From NCBI GenBank assembly GCA_036381195.1, contig DASVDH010000095.1, forward strand, positions 1 to 64,000: a DNA stretch of 64,000 bases, read 5' to 3'. Origin of the DNA: RSA9 sp036381195 (GTDB lineage: Bacteria > Gemmatimonadota > Gemmatimonadetes > Longimicrobiales > RSA9). The notes beneath the pieces are model-generated. The model did no database searches. It was not told the origin of the DNA and worked only from the letters and a program-made list of their open reading frames with translations. Positions 1-8,809 of the stretch are shown piece after piece; within the stretch, counting starts at the first letter, position 1; every line of letters starts with the position of its first letter. Position numbers and translations under genes: made by a program.

Positions 1-624
1 CCCCTCCAGCTTGCCGGCGTGCGCATGGCCGTGGAAGATCACCGTCGCGCCGTGCGTCTCCAGCGGCTCGAGCAGCCGCGACGAGCCCAGGAACGGGTAC
101 ACGTACTCGGGCTCGCCCTCGAGCGTGTCCACCACCGGCGAGTAGTGCATCAGCACGACCTTCACTTCCGTCGTCAGCGTCCGCAGCGCGGTCTCCAGCT
201 TGATCGCTTCCTCGATCGCCGCACTCACGAAATCCTTGATCAGCTTCTCGCCGAACGGCGCCAGCGCACCCCTGCCGAACCCGCCCGCGAACCCCTTGGC
301 CCCCGCGAACCCGATCCCCTGGATCACCACCTGGCCGCCATCCAGCACGTGCACGCCGCGCTCCACCAGGATCTCGGTCAGCTCCGCAGTCGCCTCGTGC
401 TCGTGGTCGTGGTTGCCGAAGACGGCCACGATCGGGATCTCGACGCCTGCCATCTCCCTCATGAGCGCCCGCATGTGATCCGGATGGCCGTGGGTCGTCA
501 GGTCCCCGCACAGCGCCAGGATGTCCGCCTGCGCGTTCACCGCCGAGAAGAGATCCACCAGCGTGCCCTGCAGCGTGGCGTCGAAGTGCAGGTCCCCGAC
601 CGCCGCGACCCGGAGCCGCCGCAC
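1..624 (-). CDS. metallophosphoesterase, 3' end cut by window edge
   Basis: Calcineurin-like phosphoesterase running off the left edge, so the C-terminus is missing. The N-terminus reads VGDLHFD, a GD-H metal ligand pair, followed by CGDLTTHG, GNHDHEHE and, near the edge, FHGHAHAGK; these are the usual GDxH, GDxx, GNHD and GHxH metal-binding motifs. The middle (FAGAKGFAGGFG) resembles bacterial YfcE/SbcD-like phosphoesterases that hydrolyse phosphodiesters, but the substrate cannot be read from sequence. I chose the GTG at 624 because it gives the VRRLRVAAVGDLH start expected for the fold and sits 22 bp after the stop of the upstream nucleotidyltransferase gene, so the two are probably co-transcribed. 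The family call is strong and the exact role is unknown. Confidence 0.85.
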   Translation of the reverse strand, partial: MRRLRVAAVGDLHFDATLQGTLVDLFSAVNAQADILALCGDLTTHGHPDHMRALMREMAGVEIPIVAVFGNHDHEHEATAELTEILVERGVHVLDGGQVVIQGIGFAGAKGFAGGFGRGALAPFGEKLIKDFVSAAIEEAIKLETALRTLTTEVKVVLMHYSPVVDTLEGEPEYVYPFLGSSRLLEPLETHGATVIFHGHAHAGKLEG

Positions 625-646
625 CCCCGCATGCGCACCCCCACCC

Positions 647-1537
647 TCAGCTCTCGATCCCTGCGGCCTCGTCATCCCACACGTCGCTCTCCCGGATCTC
701 CGCGATCACCGGCTTGGCCCGCATCCGCGCGATCGCCTCGGCACGTAGATCCCGCAGCCCCCACTCGTTCACGTCAATGGCGAACGAAAACCGCGAGACC
801 AGCGTCCCCAGACACGCGTTCGGATCCCCGACCTCCCTCATCTCCTCGAACGCCCGCTCGTACAGATCCTCCCGCACCCAGTCCGGCACGCGGCGGCGGT
901 AGCCCGGATACACGTAGTCGAAGAAGTGGACCTGCCCCAACAACAGTCGCCAGTGGTCGCCCACCCGCTGAAGCAGCCGCTCCCAGTTCAGCTCGTCCCC
1001 GCGCGCCAGGATCAGGTGCACCACGTCCGCCACGTCCGACCGGTGCCGCTCCGCGATGAACAGCCGATGCCAGATCAGCTCCTCCGGCGGCGCCACCCGC
1101 ACCGGCGTCGCCGCCAGGATCCCCGGCCGCGAATACCGGTACCACTCCGCGTCGATCAGCGCGAGCCCGTTGCCCATTCCGAAGATGAGGTCGATCATCG
1201 CCTCATCCCGGAACGCCTTCCCGATCCAGTGCGGCTGCTCCAGGCGCGTGTGGAACCCCGCCTCGCGCAGCGCGCGCGCCGCCGGCACCACGTACTTCGG
1301 CTCCAGCAGCAGGTCCAGGTCCTTGGTCTGCCGGTAGATCCCCGTGTACGCGTAGATCGCGTACAGGCCGCTCACCACGTAGGGCACGCCCGCCTGGTTC
1401 AGCGTCCGCAACGCCGACTGGTACACCACGCGCTCCGCTTCCGGGATCCAGAACTCGCCGTGCGTGAAGGACTTCAGCTCCTCGCGCGTCAACGAGCCAG
1501 GGTCCGGGTACGTGAAACCGGCGGGCGGCTTGCTCAT
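647..1537 (-). CDS. nucleotidyltransferase-fold protein (AbiEii/DUF6036-like)
   Basis: A 296-residue cytoplasmic protein. The core VVSGLYAIYAYTGIYRQTKDLDLLL has the G-x-A...R-T-K-D-L-D-L pattern of minimal nucleotidyltransferases related to AbiEii-type toxins and DUF6036, where the D-x-D pair binds metal. A later stretch (PPEELIWHRLFIAERHRSDVADVVHLI) resembles the helical region after the catalytic domain in this group. No antitoxin-like gene sits next to it, so a toxin role is not supported; a stand-alone nucleotidyl-transfer enzyme is as likely. The ATG at 1537 is preceded by a GGAAGGGAAG ribosome site; a longer in-frame start at 1594 exists but would add a poor-quality arginine-rich tail. 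The metallophosphoesterase follows 22 bp downstream. Confidence 0.7.
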   Translation of the reverse strand: MSKPPAGFTYPDPGSLTREELKSFTHGEFWIPEAERVVYQSALRTLNQAGVPYVVSGLYAIYAYTGIYRQTKDLDLLLEPKYVVPAARALREAGFHTRLEQPHWIGKAFRDEAMIDLIFGMGNGLALIDAEWYRYSRPGILAATPVRVAPPEELIWHRLFIAERHRSDVADVVHLILARGDELNWERLLQRVGDHWRLLLGQVHFFDYVYPGYRRRVPDWVREDLYERAFEEMREVGDPNACLGTLVSRFSFAIDVNEWGLRDLRAEAIARMRAKPVIAEIRESDVWDDEAAGIES

Positions 1538-1643
1538 CTTCCCTTCCCCGCTCGCATTGCCACCGCGGGTCTGTGCGGCACGCCTTGCGCGCAAGGATCG
1601 GGCCGTGCTACCCCACGGCGCGCCAGCGCATTACCTTGTCTGC

Positions 1644-2231
1644 ATGTTCCAGGAGTTGAAGGACGCCTGGCGCGAGGCCGTCGAGAACTTCCGCCGCGAG
1701 CTCGCCGGCGGCGAGGGCACCCCCGCCCGCGACCGGCTCCGCGCCATGCAAGAGGATCTCTCCGTCGCCGCCTCCGCGCTCGATGCGCTCGAGCGCGACA
1801 TCGCCGCCGCCCACCGCCAGGCCGCCGCCGCGCGCGAGGAGGAGGCGGTGTGCCGCCGGCGCGAGGCCATGGCCCGGAACATCGGCGACGCGGAGACCGC
1901 CGCCATCGCGGAGCGCTTCGCCGCACGCCACGCCGAGCACGCCGCCATCCTCGAGCGCAAGGCGGCAGTCCTCGAAGCCGAGCGCGCGCTGCTGCGCCGC
2001 GAGCTCGCGGAGATGAAGCGGATCCTGGAAGAACGGAAACTGGAGACGGGCCCCGCCGGGGATGGCGCGGCGAGCGCCGGTGCCGCGGCCAGCGGCGCCC
2101 GCCACGACGCGGGCCGCGGGGGCATCTCGAAGGACGACGCCGCCGACGCCGAGTTCCGGCGCCTCGAGCGGGAGGAGCGCGAGCGTCGGGCCGAGGCGAT
2201 GCTGGAGGAGCTCAAGCGTCGCATGCGCTGA
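1644..2231 (+). CDS. coiled-coil protein of unknown function
   Basis: A 195-residue, very Ala/Glu/Arg-rich protein beginning MFQELKDAW. Heptad-like helices run from about residue 25 to 135 and again over the last 35 residues (RLEREERERRAEAMLEEL). A Gly/Ala linker lies between about 140 and 165. No catalytic motif, signal peptide or membrane segment is visible. The organisation recalls PspA/IM30-type helical scaffolds but is shorter and lacks any clear match, so I do not assign it. It is divergent from the nucleotidyltransferase gene and ends directly at a strong hairpin terminator, so it is probably a single-gene transcript. Confidence 0.7.
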   Translation: MFQELKDAWREAVENFRRELAGGEGTPARDRLRAMQEDLSVAASALDALERDIAAAHRQAAAAREEEAVCRRREAMARNIGDAETAAIAERFAARHAEHAAILERKAAVLEAERALLRRELAEMKRILEERKLETGPAGDGAASAGAAASGARHDAGRGGISKDDAADAEFRRLEREERERRAEAMLEELKRRMR

Positions 2232-2267
2232 GGCCGGGTCCGCGGGCACCGGCCCGCGGACCCGGCC
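2232..2267 (+). terminator. GC-rich hairpin terminator
   Basis: A perfect 16-bp inverted repeat with a 4-nt loop (ACCG) begins on the base after the stop codon of the coiled-coil gene. No T-tract follows, as is common in such GC-rich genomes. It could act in both directions. Confidence 0.75.
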
Positions 2268-2409
2268 TCGACGCGAACCGCTCCGCGGCGCCTGTCACGC
2301 GGGTGCCATGGAGGTGGTGCGCAGGCCTCGCGGGCCCGGCCTCAGCGCCGACCGTTCGGCGGGTGCCCCCGGTCCCGGCCGGCACCCGGGCCTGCGATCC
2401 CGAGCGCGC

Positions 2410-3837
2410 TCACCTGGCCACTGGCGTGCCGAGCAGCTCGGCCGCCGCGATCGCCCGCTGCCGCAGGGCCTCCGCCACGCGGTAGATCGGCCGCGACGTG
2501 TCCAGCGGGTCGCCCGGCGGCATCGCCTGGCCCGGGGTGAACGTGCCCGGCTGCGGCTCCGCGATCACCACTGCCACCGTCAGCCGCGCGGAGTCGCCCG
2601 GCGCCAGGGTCAGCGGCCCGGCGGACACCGCGATGCGGTAGTCGGCCTTGCCTGCCGGCGCGTAGCCGATCCGGCCATCCGGGTGGTCCGGGTACGAGCT
2701 GCCGAACTGCTGCTGCTGCTGGCCCGCGAGCCACCACCAGCCGGCCGACTCCGGGACCCTGACAATCGCACCGGAATACCAGTCCGCGAGGGCCGGCCAC
2801 GCCGTGAGGAGCTGATTCGTGCCCTGCGGCGCCTCGAGCAGGCGCACGCCGACGAGCCCCGGCCGGTCCGCCCAGCCCGCGCTGAACCCGGCCTCCCTGA
2901 AATTGCTGTCGTAGGCGAACACGAGGCCGAGGTTCGGGTCGTAGCTGACGTGGTCGTCTTCGGCGCCCTCCTCCTCCCCCTCCCCGATATCCGGGTCCAG
3001 CACGAACCCGATGTACGCGTCCGTGTACGTCACGCCGCCCTCGGGCATCGGGTCCATGCGCCCGTACATCGGGTCGTTCGTGATGTTGCGGAACGTGAGC
3101 CGCACCACCAGCACCCCGTCCAGGTCGGCCCGCCCGATCACCTGCTGCGTGATTTCGAGGCCCCGCACCGTCGCGGGCATCACCAGGGTGCCGGGCGGCA
3201 GGACCCAGGTGGACTGCTGCAGCGAGAACTGCTCGCCCGTCTGCTCGATCCGCGGCACCGGCCGCCCGGCCAGGTAGTCGTAGATGTTGAAGGCGTCGTC
3301 CTCGTACGCGTACGGGCTCATCGCGACCGCGCTCGAGGTCAGGTCCCACACGCCGGCGAAGATCGGCCCGCCGGTCGAGAGATAGCTGTTGGCCGTCGTG
3401 GAGGGCCAGTACAGTCCTCCGCCGAAGCCGTCCTCGTAGAAGAGACGGCCGGTCGGCGTCGCCGCGAAGCGCACCGAGTTGACCGTGTACCGCTCCAGGA
3501 TGTCCGCGAAGCAGCCGGCGTCGAAGCACCGCGCGAGCAGCGGCCCGGAAACCTCCACGAGGCCCTCGCGCGGCACCGACACGCGCATGGCGAAGCCGTA
3601 CGACACGCCCGCGGTGTCCCGCCACGCCTCGATCACCCTCTGCCCGGCCGGCACGTCATCCAGGGTGTCCGGCGTGGTCTGCGCCCGCCGCTCGCGGTCC
3701 ACGTAAATGACCGCGCCACGCGGGTCCGAATCCACGGCCACCAGCCCGCCGAACACCGGTCCCGCAGGGCGGTCCGCCTCGCGGCAGCCGGACACGGCCG
3801 CGAGCCCCGCCCAAAGCAAAACGAGATTCCTGCGCAT
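2410..3837 (-). CDS. PEGA-type lipoprotein of unknown function
   Basis: A 475-residue secreted lipoprotein. The N-terminus MRRNLVLLWAGLAAVSGC is a lipoprotein signal peptide with lipobox VSGC, cysteine at 18. Residues about 30-75 (VDSDPRGAVIYVDRERR...TPDTLDDVPAGQRVIEAW) match the PEGA repeat, a surface-layer-associated beta domain. The remainder is beta-rich with many Gly, Tyr and Asp residues and an acidic loop (GEGEEEGAEDD), and includes a run of five glutamines near residue 375. The region after PEGA resembles large secreted proteins described only as hypothetical. No enzyme motif is seen. It probably sits on the periplasmic side of a membrane. It is flanked by non-coding GC-rich spacers and appears to be transcribed alone. 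Confidence 0.75.
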   Translation of the reverse strand: MRRNLVLLWAGLAAVSGCREADRPAGPVFGGLVAVDSDPRGAVIYVDRERRAQTTPDTLDDVPAGQRVIEAWRDTAGVSYGFAMRVSVPREGLVEVSGPLLARCFDAGCFADILERYTVNSVRFAATPTGRLFYEDGFGGGLYWPSTTANSYLSTGGPIFAGVWDLTSSAVAMSPYAYEDDAFNIYDYLAGRPVPRIEQTGEQFSLQQSTWVLPPGTLVMPATVRGLEITQQVIGRADLDGVLVVRLTFRNITNDPMYGRMDPMPEGGVTYTDAYIGFVLDPDIGEGEEEGAEDDHVSYDPNLGLVFAYDSNFREAGFSAGWADRPGLVGVRLLEAPQGTNQLLTAWPALADWYSGAIVRVPESAGWWWLAGQQQQQFGSSYPDHPDGRIGYAPAGKADYRIAVSAGPLTLAPGDSARLTVAVVIAEPQPGTFTPGQAMPPGDPLDTSRPIYRVAEALRQRAIAAAELLGTPVAR

Positions 3838-4135
3838 GATCTCCGCTCAGTCACGCTCTGCCGCCCCACCCGGCCCCGCACTCCACCACAGCGGCACACC
3901 AGATGACTAGTGACGCGCGGGCCGGCCCCGGCCCTACGGCCGGGCCTGCCCACCCTCCCCCAACAACGAGCGGCTGGCGCTATTCCTGACGCTCGGGAGA
4001 CCGGCCGGAGCCGCGGCTGCTCCCGCCCCCGGGAGGGGCGCGCGCGCAGCGGCGGCCCGGGCGCTCACAGCCGGGACAGCGGGAGCTCCGACGCTGCCGC
4101 CCGCCGCCCGCCCCCGCGCCGCCCCTTGCCCGCCG
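3838..4135. other. intergenic spacer
   Basis: About 300 bp without a credible gene between two minus-strand genes. It holds an imperfect GGCC-rich hairpin near 3920-3950 that may terminate the GWxTD gene. Otherwise I see nothing. Confidence 0.5.
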
Positions 4136-6415
4136 TCATCCCCCGCCGTCCGGGGGCTGCGGCGCCACGACGCGGAACCGGCGCACCGCCTCCGCCGCCG
4201 CGCCCGACCCGGCCTCGCGCACCCGCACCCGCATGACGTACTCGCCCGCCTCGAGCGCCGGCAGATCCACGGTCAGGAAATCCATCACGACGCCGTCGCG
4301 CACCGGGGCCGTCCGCTCCCAGCTCACCCGCTGGTCGCCTGCCCCGCGGCGGAACAGCTCCCGCGCGCCGCGTGCGATCCTCTGCACCAGGTTCCGGCGG
4401 GTGCTGTCCTCCACCGCCAGCTCCGCGCGGTAGCTCCCGTACCCGTCCTCGTCCGGCTGGAGGCCGTAGACCTCGAAGTACAGATGCACCGGAGCGCCCT
4501 GCTCGAATGCCAGCGTCCGGCTGGGCACGATGCGCAGCTCCGCGCGCGACGACGGCGCATCCACCAGCGGCACCAGCGCATCCGCCAGCAGCAGGTCCGA
4601 GAGCGCCACCCCGCCCCCGGCGAACCCCGGCGCCTCCACCACCTCGCGCACGCGCGCCGCCGGCCGCGCCACGCTGTCCGGTCCTGCCACCCGTGCCTCG
4701 ATGGCGTAGCGGTACCGGCCAGGCCCCACCTCGGCGCGGTACGTGAGCATCACCGGCCGGTCCCCGACCTCCACCGCGTGGCGCCGCGACCACAGCGGCT
4801 CGTATTCGGGACCGAACAGGAAGATGCCCGCGTCCAGGCGGCTCCCCGGCGTCGCGCCCAGCGAGTCCAGCGGCGGCTGCGCGTGGATCTCCACCAGCGT
4901 CAGCTCCGGCCGGCTCCCGCGGAAACGCACCAGCTGGTGCGGGACGCCGTGCACGCTCGTCACGGTCCGGGGGCGGTACAGCTCCGGCGACCGCGCCGCC
5001 AGCTCGTCCGCGAGCTGCTTCGCGGGATCCAGCAGCACGGCGTGCCGGTACGTCAGTTGCCGCCGGAACACGAACACCGGCCCGTCGGGACCGTACGACC
5101 AGTACACGTACCGGTGGTTGTCCCCGGTCCACCCGCCCGCCGCCGTCCCAGATCCCCCGTAACAGCACTGGTACCACTTCCACGGCCGGCCGTAGCGGAC
5201 CCAGATCTGCCCCGGCTCCGTCTCCCAGCCCCGCAGCCCGCGCTCAGGGTCGCCGTACTTCAGCTCGACCCACGCCAGCCGCGCGTAATGCTCCAGCCGC
5301 CGCTCCTCTGACCCGGTCAGGAACAGCGGGTCCGTGGACGTGAAGAAGAGCCGCGCCGTCGCCTCACGGCCCGCGCCGTCCAGCGCCGCGTAGCGCTCGT
5401 GCAGCCGCCGGGGCAGCAGCAACGTGATGTCGTCGAACACCGCGCGCTCGCGCGGCTCCATCAGCCCGAGCGCCCTCCTGAACGCGCTGTCCGCCGCCTC
5501 GTCCCGCCCCGTCTCGTGCAGCCCCAGGCCGCGAAACAGGTGCGCACGCGCATCTTCCGGCGCCGCTGCCACGAGTCCGTCCGCCACGCGTTCGTACTCC
5601 CCCCACTCCCCGGCGTCCGCCAGATGCCCGAGCAGGTGGATCGCCGCCTCCACGTGCCCCGGATCCGCCGCCAGCGCGAGCCGGAAGTGCTCGACCATCC
5701 GCGCCCGCTCCTCCGACTTCAGGTCCTCCAGCGGCACCACGTGCTCCGCTTGCTCCGCCCACTGCCGCGGGCACACCACCGCCACCATCGGATGCGAAAG
5801 CAGGGGCAGCTCACCCTCGCCGCCCCCTGCCGCCGTCGCCGCCGAGCAGTGCAGCAACCCCTGCGCGGTCGGCGGGATCTGCACCAGGTTCTGCCAATCC
5901 TCCCACCACGCCTCGTACACCTTCCCCAGCTCGAACTGCAGACGCGCCCGGTCCCGCGCCGCCAGCCCCGACGCCGTTCGCTCCGCCGCCGCCCACGCCC
6001 GCTCCAGCACCCGCTTCGCGTCCGTTTTCATCGACTGGCGCTTCAGCAGCAAGCCGTACTCGAGGAGCGCCATGGGATCGTTCGGCATGAGCTGCGTCGC
6101 ACGCGCCAGCGCCTTTTCCGCTTCCACCCGCTCCAGATAGTTCGCGGACGCCTCGCCCGCCCGCGCGCTCAGGAGCGCCCCCAGCCGCAGGAAGGCCGGC
6201 CCGAAGTCCGGCCGCGCCTTCGTCAGCGACCTCAGCTCTGCCAGCGCCCCGATCGTGTCCCCGGCTTCCAGCTTCGACAGCGCCGCCGCGAACTCGGCCG
6301 GCTCACCCGGCCCCACGCCCGACACCGCCTGCACGCACGCCGCCCCCCGGGGCCACCACGCGCCCGCCAGGGCACCCAGAAGCAACAGAAGGCCTCGAGT
6401 TCTCATGGTCATCAT
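4136..6415 (-). CDS. TPR protein with GWxTD domain
   Basis: A secreted protein of about 760 residues. After a signal peptide (MRTRGLLLLLGALAGAWWPRG) come TPR-like helices (residues about 35-130 and 230-320: LAELRSLTKARPDFGPAFLRLG, HFRLALAADPGHVEAAIHLLG). Near residue 396 is GWETEPGQIWVRYGRP, the signature of the GWxTD domain found in Gemmatimonadota, Acidobacteria and related phyla; here the final acidic residue is Glu instead of Asp. The C-terminal third is beta-rich and resembles Ig-like extracellular modules. The function of GWxTD proteins is not established. Three ATGs (6415, 6412, 6406) fit; all keep the signal peptide, and a longer frame to 6589 is unlikely. A radical SAM gene lies 222 bp upstream on the same strand, separated by a stop-codon repeat. 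Confidence 0.8.
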   Translation of the reverse strand: MMTMRTRGLLLLLGALAGAWWPRGAACVQAVSGVGPGEPAEFAAALSKLEAGDTIGALAELRSLTKARPDFGPAFLRLGALLSARAGEASANYLERVEAEKALARATQLMPNDPMALLEYGLLLKRQSMKTDAKRVLERAWAAAERTASGLAARDRARLQFELGKVYEAWWEDWQNLVQIPPTAQGLLHCSAATAAGGGEGELPLLSHPMVAVVCPRQWAEQAEHVVPLEDLKSEERARMVEHFRLALAADPGHVEAAIHLLGHLADAGEWGEYERVADGLVAAAPEDARAHLFRGLGLHETGRDEAADSAFRRALGLMEPRERAVFDDITLLLPRRLHERYAALDGAGREATARLFFTSTDPLFLTGSEERRLEHYARLAWVELKYGDPERGLRGWETEPGQIWVRYGRPWKWYQCCYGGSGTAAGGWTGDNHRYVYWSYGPDGPVFVFRRQLTYRHAVLLDPAKQLADELAARSPELYRPRTVTSVHGVPHQLVRFRGSRPELTLVEIHAQPPLDSLGATPGSRLDAGIFLFGPEYEPLWSRRHAVEVGDRPVMLTYRAEVGPGRYRYAIEARVAGPDSVARPAARVREVVEAPGFAGGGVALSDLLLADALVPLVDAPSSRAELRIVPSRTLAFEQGAPVHLYFEVYGLQPDEDGYGSYRAELAVEDSTRRNLVQRIARGARELFRRGAGDQRVSWERTAPVRDGVVMDFLTVDLPALEAGEYVMRVRVREAGSGAAAEAVRRFRVVAPQPPDGGG

Positions 6416-6560
6416 GGCAGGAAAGTCGGACTGTCCGCTCCGCGGAGCGCCATCCCCCGAGGCGAGGATGAGGCTCCGTCCGGATGGTCGGGGCGGCGGC
6501 CCCGCGCCCTGCGGCGCTCCGGCTCGGCCGGCCGGAGCACGCCGCACGGCTCCGCGTACT

Positions 6561-6649
6561 TCCCTCGCGCGCGGCGCTACAGCGACCACCGGCGGCGTGC
6601 TGCAAATGCGGCGAGTCGCGATCCCTCGCGCGCAGCGCTACAGCGCCAC
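6561..6649 (-). repeat. degenerate copy of radical SAM gene 3' end
   Basis: Bases 6622-6649 hold the end of the radical SAM gene with its TAG stop (6638-6640). Bases 6561-6588 repeat this nearly exactly, TAG included (6577-6579), with one insertion and two changes. The stop codons are 61 bp apart. Confidence 0.75.
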
Positions 6650-7633
6650 CTCCACCTTGGAGGCGCGCCGGAACCCGCCCAGCTCCACACCCGTCCCACG
6701 GGTCGCGATCAGGTGCTGCACGCAACGCGCGGCGTAGCGCAGCGGGTTCGCCGTCACCAGCGACGTCTGGATCACGCAGCTCACCCCGCAGTCCTTCTCG
6801 CACGGCTTGTGTCGGTCGTTCGCCTTGAGGTCCGCCACCGTCATCCGCAACACGTTCCGCGGCTGCTCCAGCGGCACCTGCGAGCACGCCTTCACCGTGC
6901 CGAACTCGTCCACGTACAGGAACTTGTACCCGCCCGTGCACTTCCACTCCGGCGCCCGCCCTTCCATGCGCGCCCGGTGCAGGTCCATCATCGGCGCGAT
7001 CCGCCAGTGCCGGAAATGGCCGTAGAACCACTCCAGCTTCTCCCGGATCCGGTCGCTCAGCTCCAGCCGGCCCTCGTAGTGCCGCACGCCGCACCGCACC
7101 GGGAAGCCCAGCCGCTTCAACTCCGTCACCAGCTCCTCGAACTCATCCAGCGTCTCCTCGCACAGCACCGTGTTGACCTCCACCTGGAATCGCGCGCTCC
7201 GGCGCAGCGCCGCCAGCTTCCGCCGCAGCGGCTTCAGCCCCTTGTGCGTGAAGTCCGTCGGATGGACGCGGTCGATCGAGACACACATCGAGTCCAGCCC
7301 CGCGCGGTTCAGCGCCTCGACCAGCTTCTCGCTCAACAGCAGGCCGTTGGTGATGATGTTCGTCCAGCAACCCTTGCGCTTCGCGTGCGCGACGAGATCC
7401 GCGATCCGCGGATGCAGCAGCGGCTCGCCACCCAGGAAATCCATGATCGTCACGCCCAGCACGTCCACCAGGTGGTTCATCCGCTCGACCAGCACCTCGT
7501 ACGGAACGGGCTTCGACACCTGGTCGAACTCGTTGCAGTAGCCGCAAGCCAGGTTGCAGCGCCGCGTCACGATGAGCTGGCAGTAGAGCGCGCGGTCGTC
7601 CAGCAGTCGCTTCAGCGTCGCCAGCTTACGCAT
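6638..7633 (-). CDS. radical SAM enzyme with C-terminal cysteine cluster
   Basis: A 331-residue iron-sulfur enzyme. RRCNLACGYCNEF places the CxxxCxxC cluster ligands at C26, C30 and C33; LGGEPLLHP is the usual GGEP motif for S-adenosylmethionine binding. The C-terminus carries CTGGYKFLYVDEFGTVKACS and CEKDCGVSC, a SPASM/twitch-like set of cysteines that could bind an auxiliary cluster. Such enzymes modify peptides or other small substrates; the target is unknown, and no precursor peptide is visible next to it. The ATG at 7633 overlaps the 3' end of the VTT gene by 8 bp, so translation is coupled. With the VTT protein and a 97-residue protein it forms a minus-strand operon that may read on into the GWxTD gene. 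Confidence 0.88.
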   Translation of the reverse strand: MRKLATLKRLLDDRALYCQLIVTRRCNLACGYCNEFDQVSKPVPYEVLVERMNHLVDVLGVTIMDFLGGEPLLHPRIADLVAHAKRKGCWTNIITNGLLLSEKLVEALNRAGLDSMCVSIDRVHPTDFTHKGLKPLRRKLAALRRSARFQVEVNTVLCEETLDEFEELVTELKRLGFPVRCGVRHYEGRLELSDRIREKLEWFYGHFRHWRIAPMMDLHRARMEGRAPEWKCTGGYKFLYVDEFGTVKACSQVPLEQPRNVLRMTVADLKANDRHKPCEKDCGVSCVIQTSLVTANPLRYAARCVQHLIATRGTGVELGGFRRASKVEVAL

Positions 7634-8369
7634 TCCCTTCCCCCGTTGGATCGCGTTGCCGTGCCCCTCCGTTGCCCGCCGACCGGCCGGGAAGGCGCCC
7701 GTACGCCCTGTGGCAGGCCCACACCAGAGCCGGGATCGCGAGCGCGATCGCCTGGATCCTCAGCCCCAACTCGACCCCCTCTCCCCCCAACGCCACCCAC
7801 GGCGCCAGGCCGACCGGCCGCCCCACGAGCGCGATCAACCCGAACCGCGCCAGCGTGAGACGCGTGAGCCCGGCCAGGTAGCACAGGGGGTCTCGCGGGA
7901 ACGCCGGCACCATCATCAGCCAGAAGACGACCCAGCCGGCCCGCTGCCCGCCGCCCAGACGGGCCGCGAACCGCTCCCGCACGCCCGCCGAGATGTGCCG
8001 CTCCACCCATCGCCGGCCGTAACGCCGTCCCAGCTCGAACGCCACCAGCGAGCCCGCCACCGCGCCCACCGACCCCAGCGCCGTACCCGCAAGAAAGCCG
8101 AAAAGCCAGCCGCCCGGAATCTCCAGCGGCTGGCCCGGAATCGGCCAGAACACCACCTGCGCCGCCTCCGCGAGCACGAAGCCCAGCGGAGCCGCCGGCC
8201 CGAGACCCGCGAGCGCGTCGCGCACCGCCTCCTGCTCCAGCCGCAGCCGACTGCTCAACAGCAGCGCGGCCGCGAACAGGACCCAGGCGGCGAGCGACGC
8301 CGGATGGGCCCCGAACCGGCGCCATCGCGACTGCGCGGCATCCGGCTCGTCGGCCCTAGAGGTCGTCAC
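7626..8369 (-). CDS. VTT-domain (DedA/TVP38-like) membrane protein
   Basis: A 247-residue polytopic membrane protein. Hydrophobic segments lie at about residues 25-42, 60-75, 85-115, 150-170, 175-195 and 205-220. The FWPIPGQPLEIPGGWLFG stretch and GSLVAFELGRRYGRRW match the SNARE-associated/VTT family (TVP38, DedA), which includes lipid scramblase-like proteins of the inner membrane. The conserved PxxPGQ...GxLFG and R-x-G-R features are visible. The start is a GTG at 8369, inside the end of the preceding 97-residue gene (14-bp overlap), and its stop overlaps the radical SAM start. The substrate is not known. Confidence 0.85.
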   Translation of the reverse strand: MTTSRADEPDAAQSRWRRFGAHPASLAAWVLFAAALLLSSRLRLEQEAVRDALAGLGPAAPLGFVLAEAAQVVFWPIPGQPLEIPGGWLFGFLAGTALGSVGAVAGSLVAFELGRRYGRRWVERHISAGVRERFAARLGGGQRAGWVVFWLMMVPAFPRDPLCYLAGLTRLTLARFGLIALVGRPVGLAPWVALGGEGVELGLRIQAIALAIPALVWACHRAYGRLPGRSAGNGGARQRDPTGEGNA

Positions 8370-8649
8370 GCTGCCGCTGCGCCGTCCAGTCCAGCACCAC
8401 CTTCGCCCTGCGCGCCGCCTCCAGCGCGCATTCGAGCTCGCTCACCAGGTATCGCGCCCGCCGGCTCCGGTCCGATGCCGACAGATCCTGCTCCTCGAGC
8501 TCTGCGACCGCTTCGATCGCGCGCGAGGCGTACCGCACCACCTCCCACAACTGCAGCCGATCGTATCGGTCCCCCGCGCAGTGGATCCGCTCGGCCGCGG
8601 TCCGGCCCACCTCCTGCGCCACGACCTTGACCTGGCCGTTCGCCAGCAT
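8356..8649 (-). CDS. small helical protein, first gene of the VTT/radical SAM operon
   Basis: A 97-residue protein starting MLANGQVKVVAQEV at 8649; an upstream in-frame ATG at 8709 is less likely. It is helical and charged (residues 20-60: RIHCAGDRYDRLQLWEVVRYA; 65-97: RYLVSELECALEAARRAK) without membrane segments. I do not recognise the family. Its end overlaps the VTT start by 14 bp, which supports it as a real translated gene in the same operon. Confidence 0.65.
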   Translation of the reverse strand: MLANGQVKVVAQEVGRTAAERIHCAGDRYDRLQLWEVVRYASRAIEAVAELEEQDLSASDRSRRARYLVSELECALEAARRAKVVLDWTAQRQRDDL

Positions 8650-8762
8650 CGGACCTCCTCGGCTCGCCCGCCGGCTGCCAATCTGCAGCGCGGCCGCGCC
8701 ATCATGCAAACCGCCCCCGCCCCGTTGACGGGACGCCGCGACGGAGCGAGGGGCGGGATTCA

Positions 8763-8779
8763 GGCCGCGCAGCGCGGCC
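8763..8779 (-). terminator. short GC hairpin after the transporter gene
   Basis: A 7-bp GC stem (GGCCGCG) with a three-base loop lies about 30 bp after the stop of the peptide transporter on the minus strand. No T-tract is present. Confidence 0.4.
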
Positions 8780-8809
8780 CGGCCCGGCTCTCCACGGCCG
8801 CGCGCCGCC

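Noticed and set aside
647..1537. Toxin-antitoxin pair (AbiEii-like)
   Set aside because: No antitoxin-sized gene adjoins the nucleotidyltransferase-like gene; the neighbours are a phosphoesterase and a divergent coiled-coil gene.
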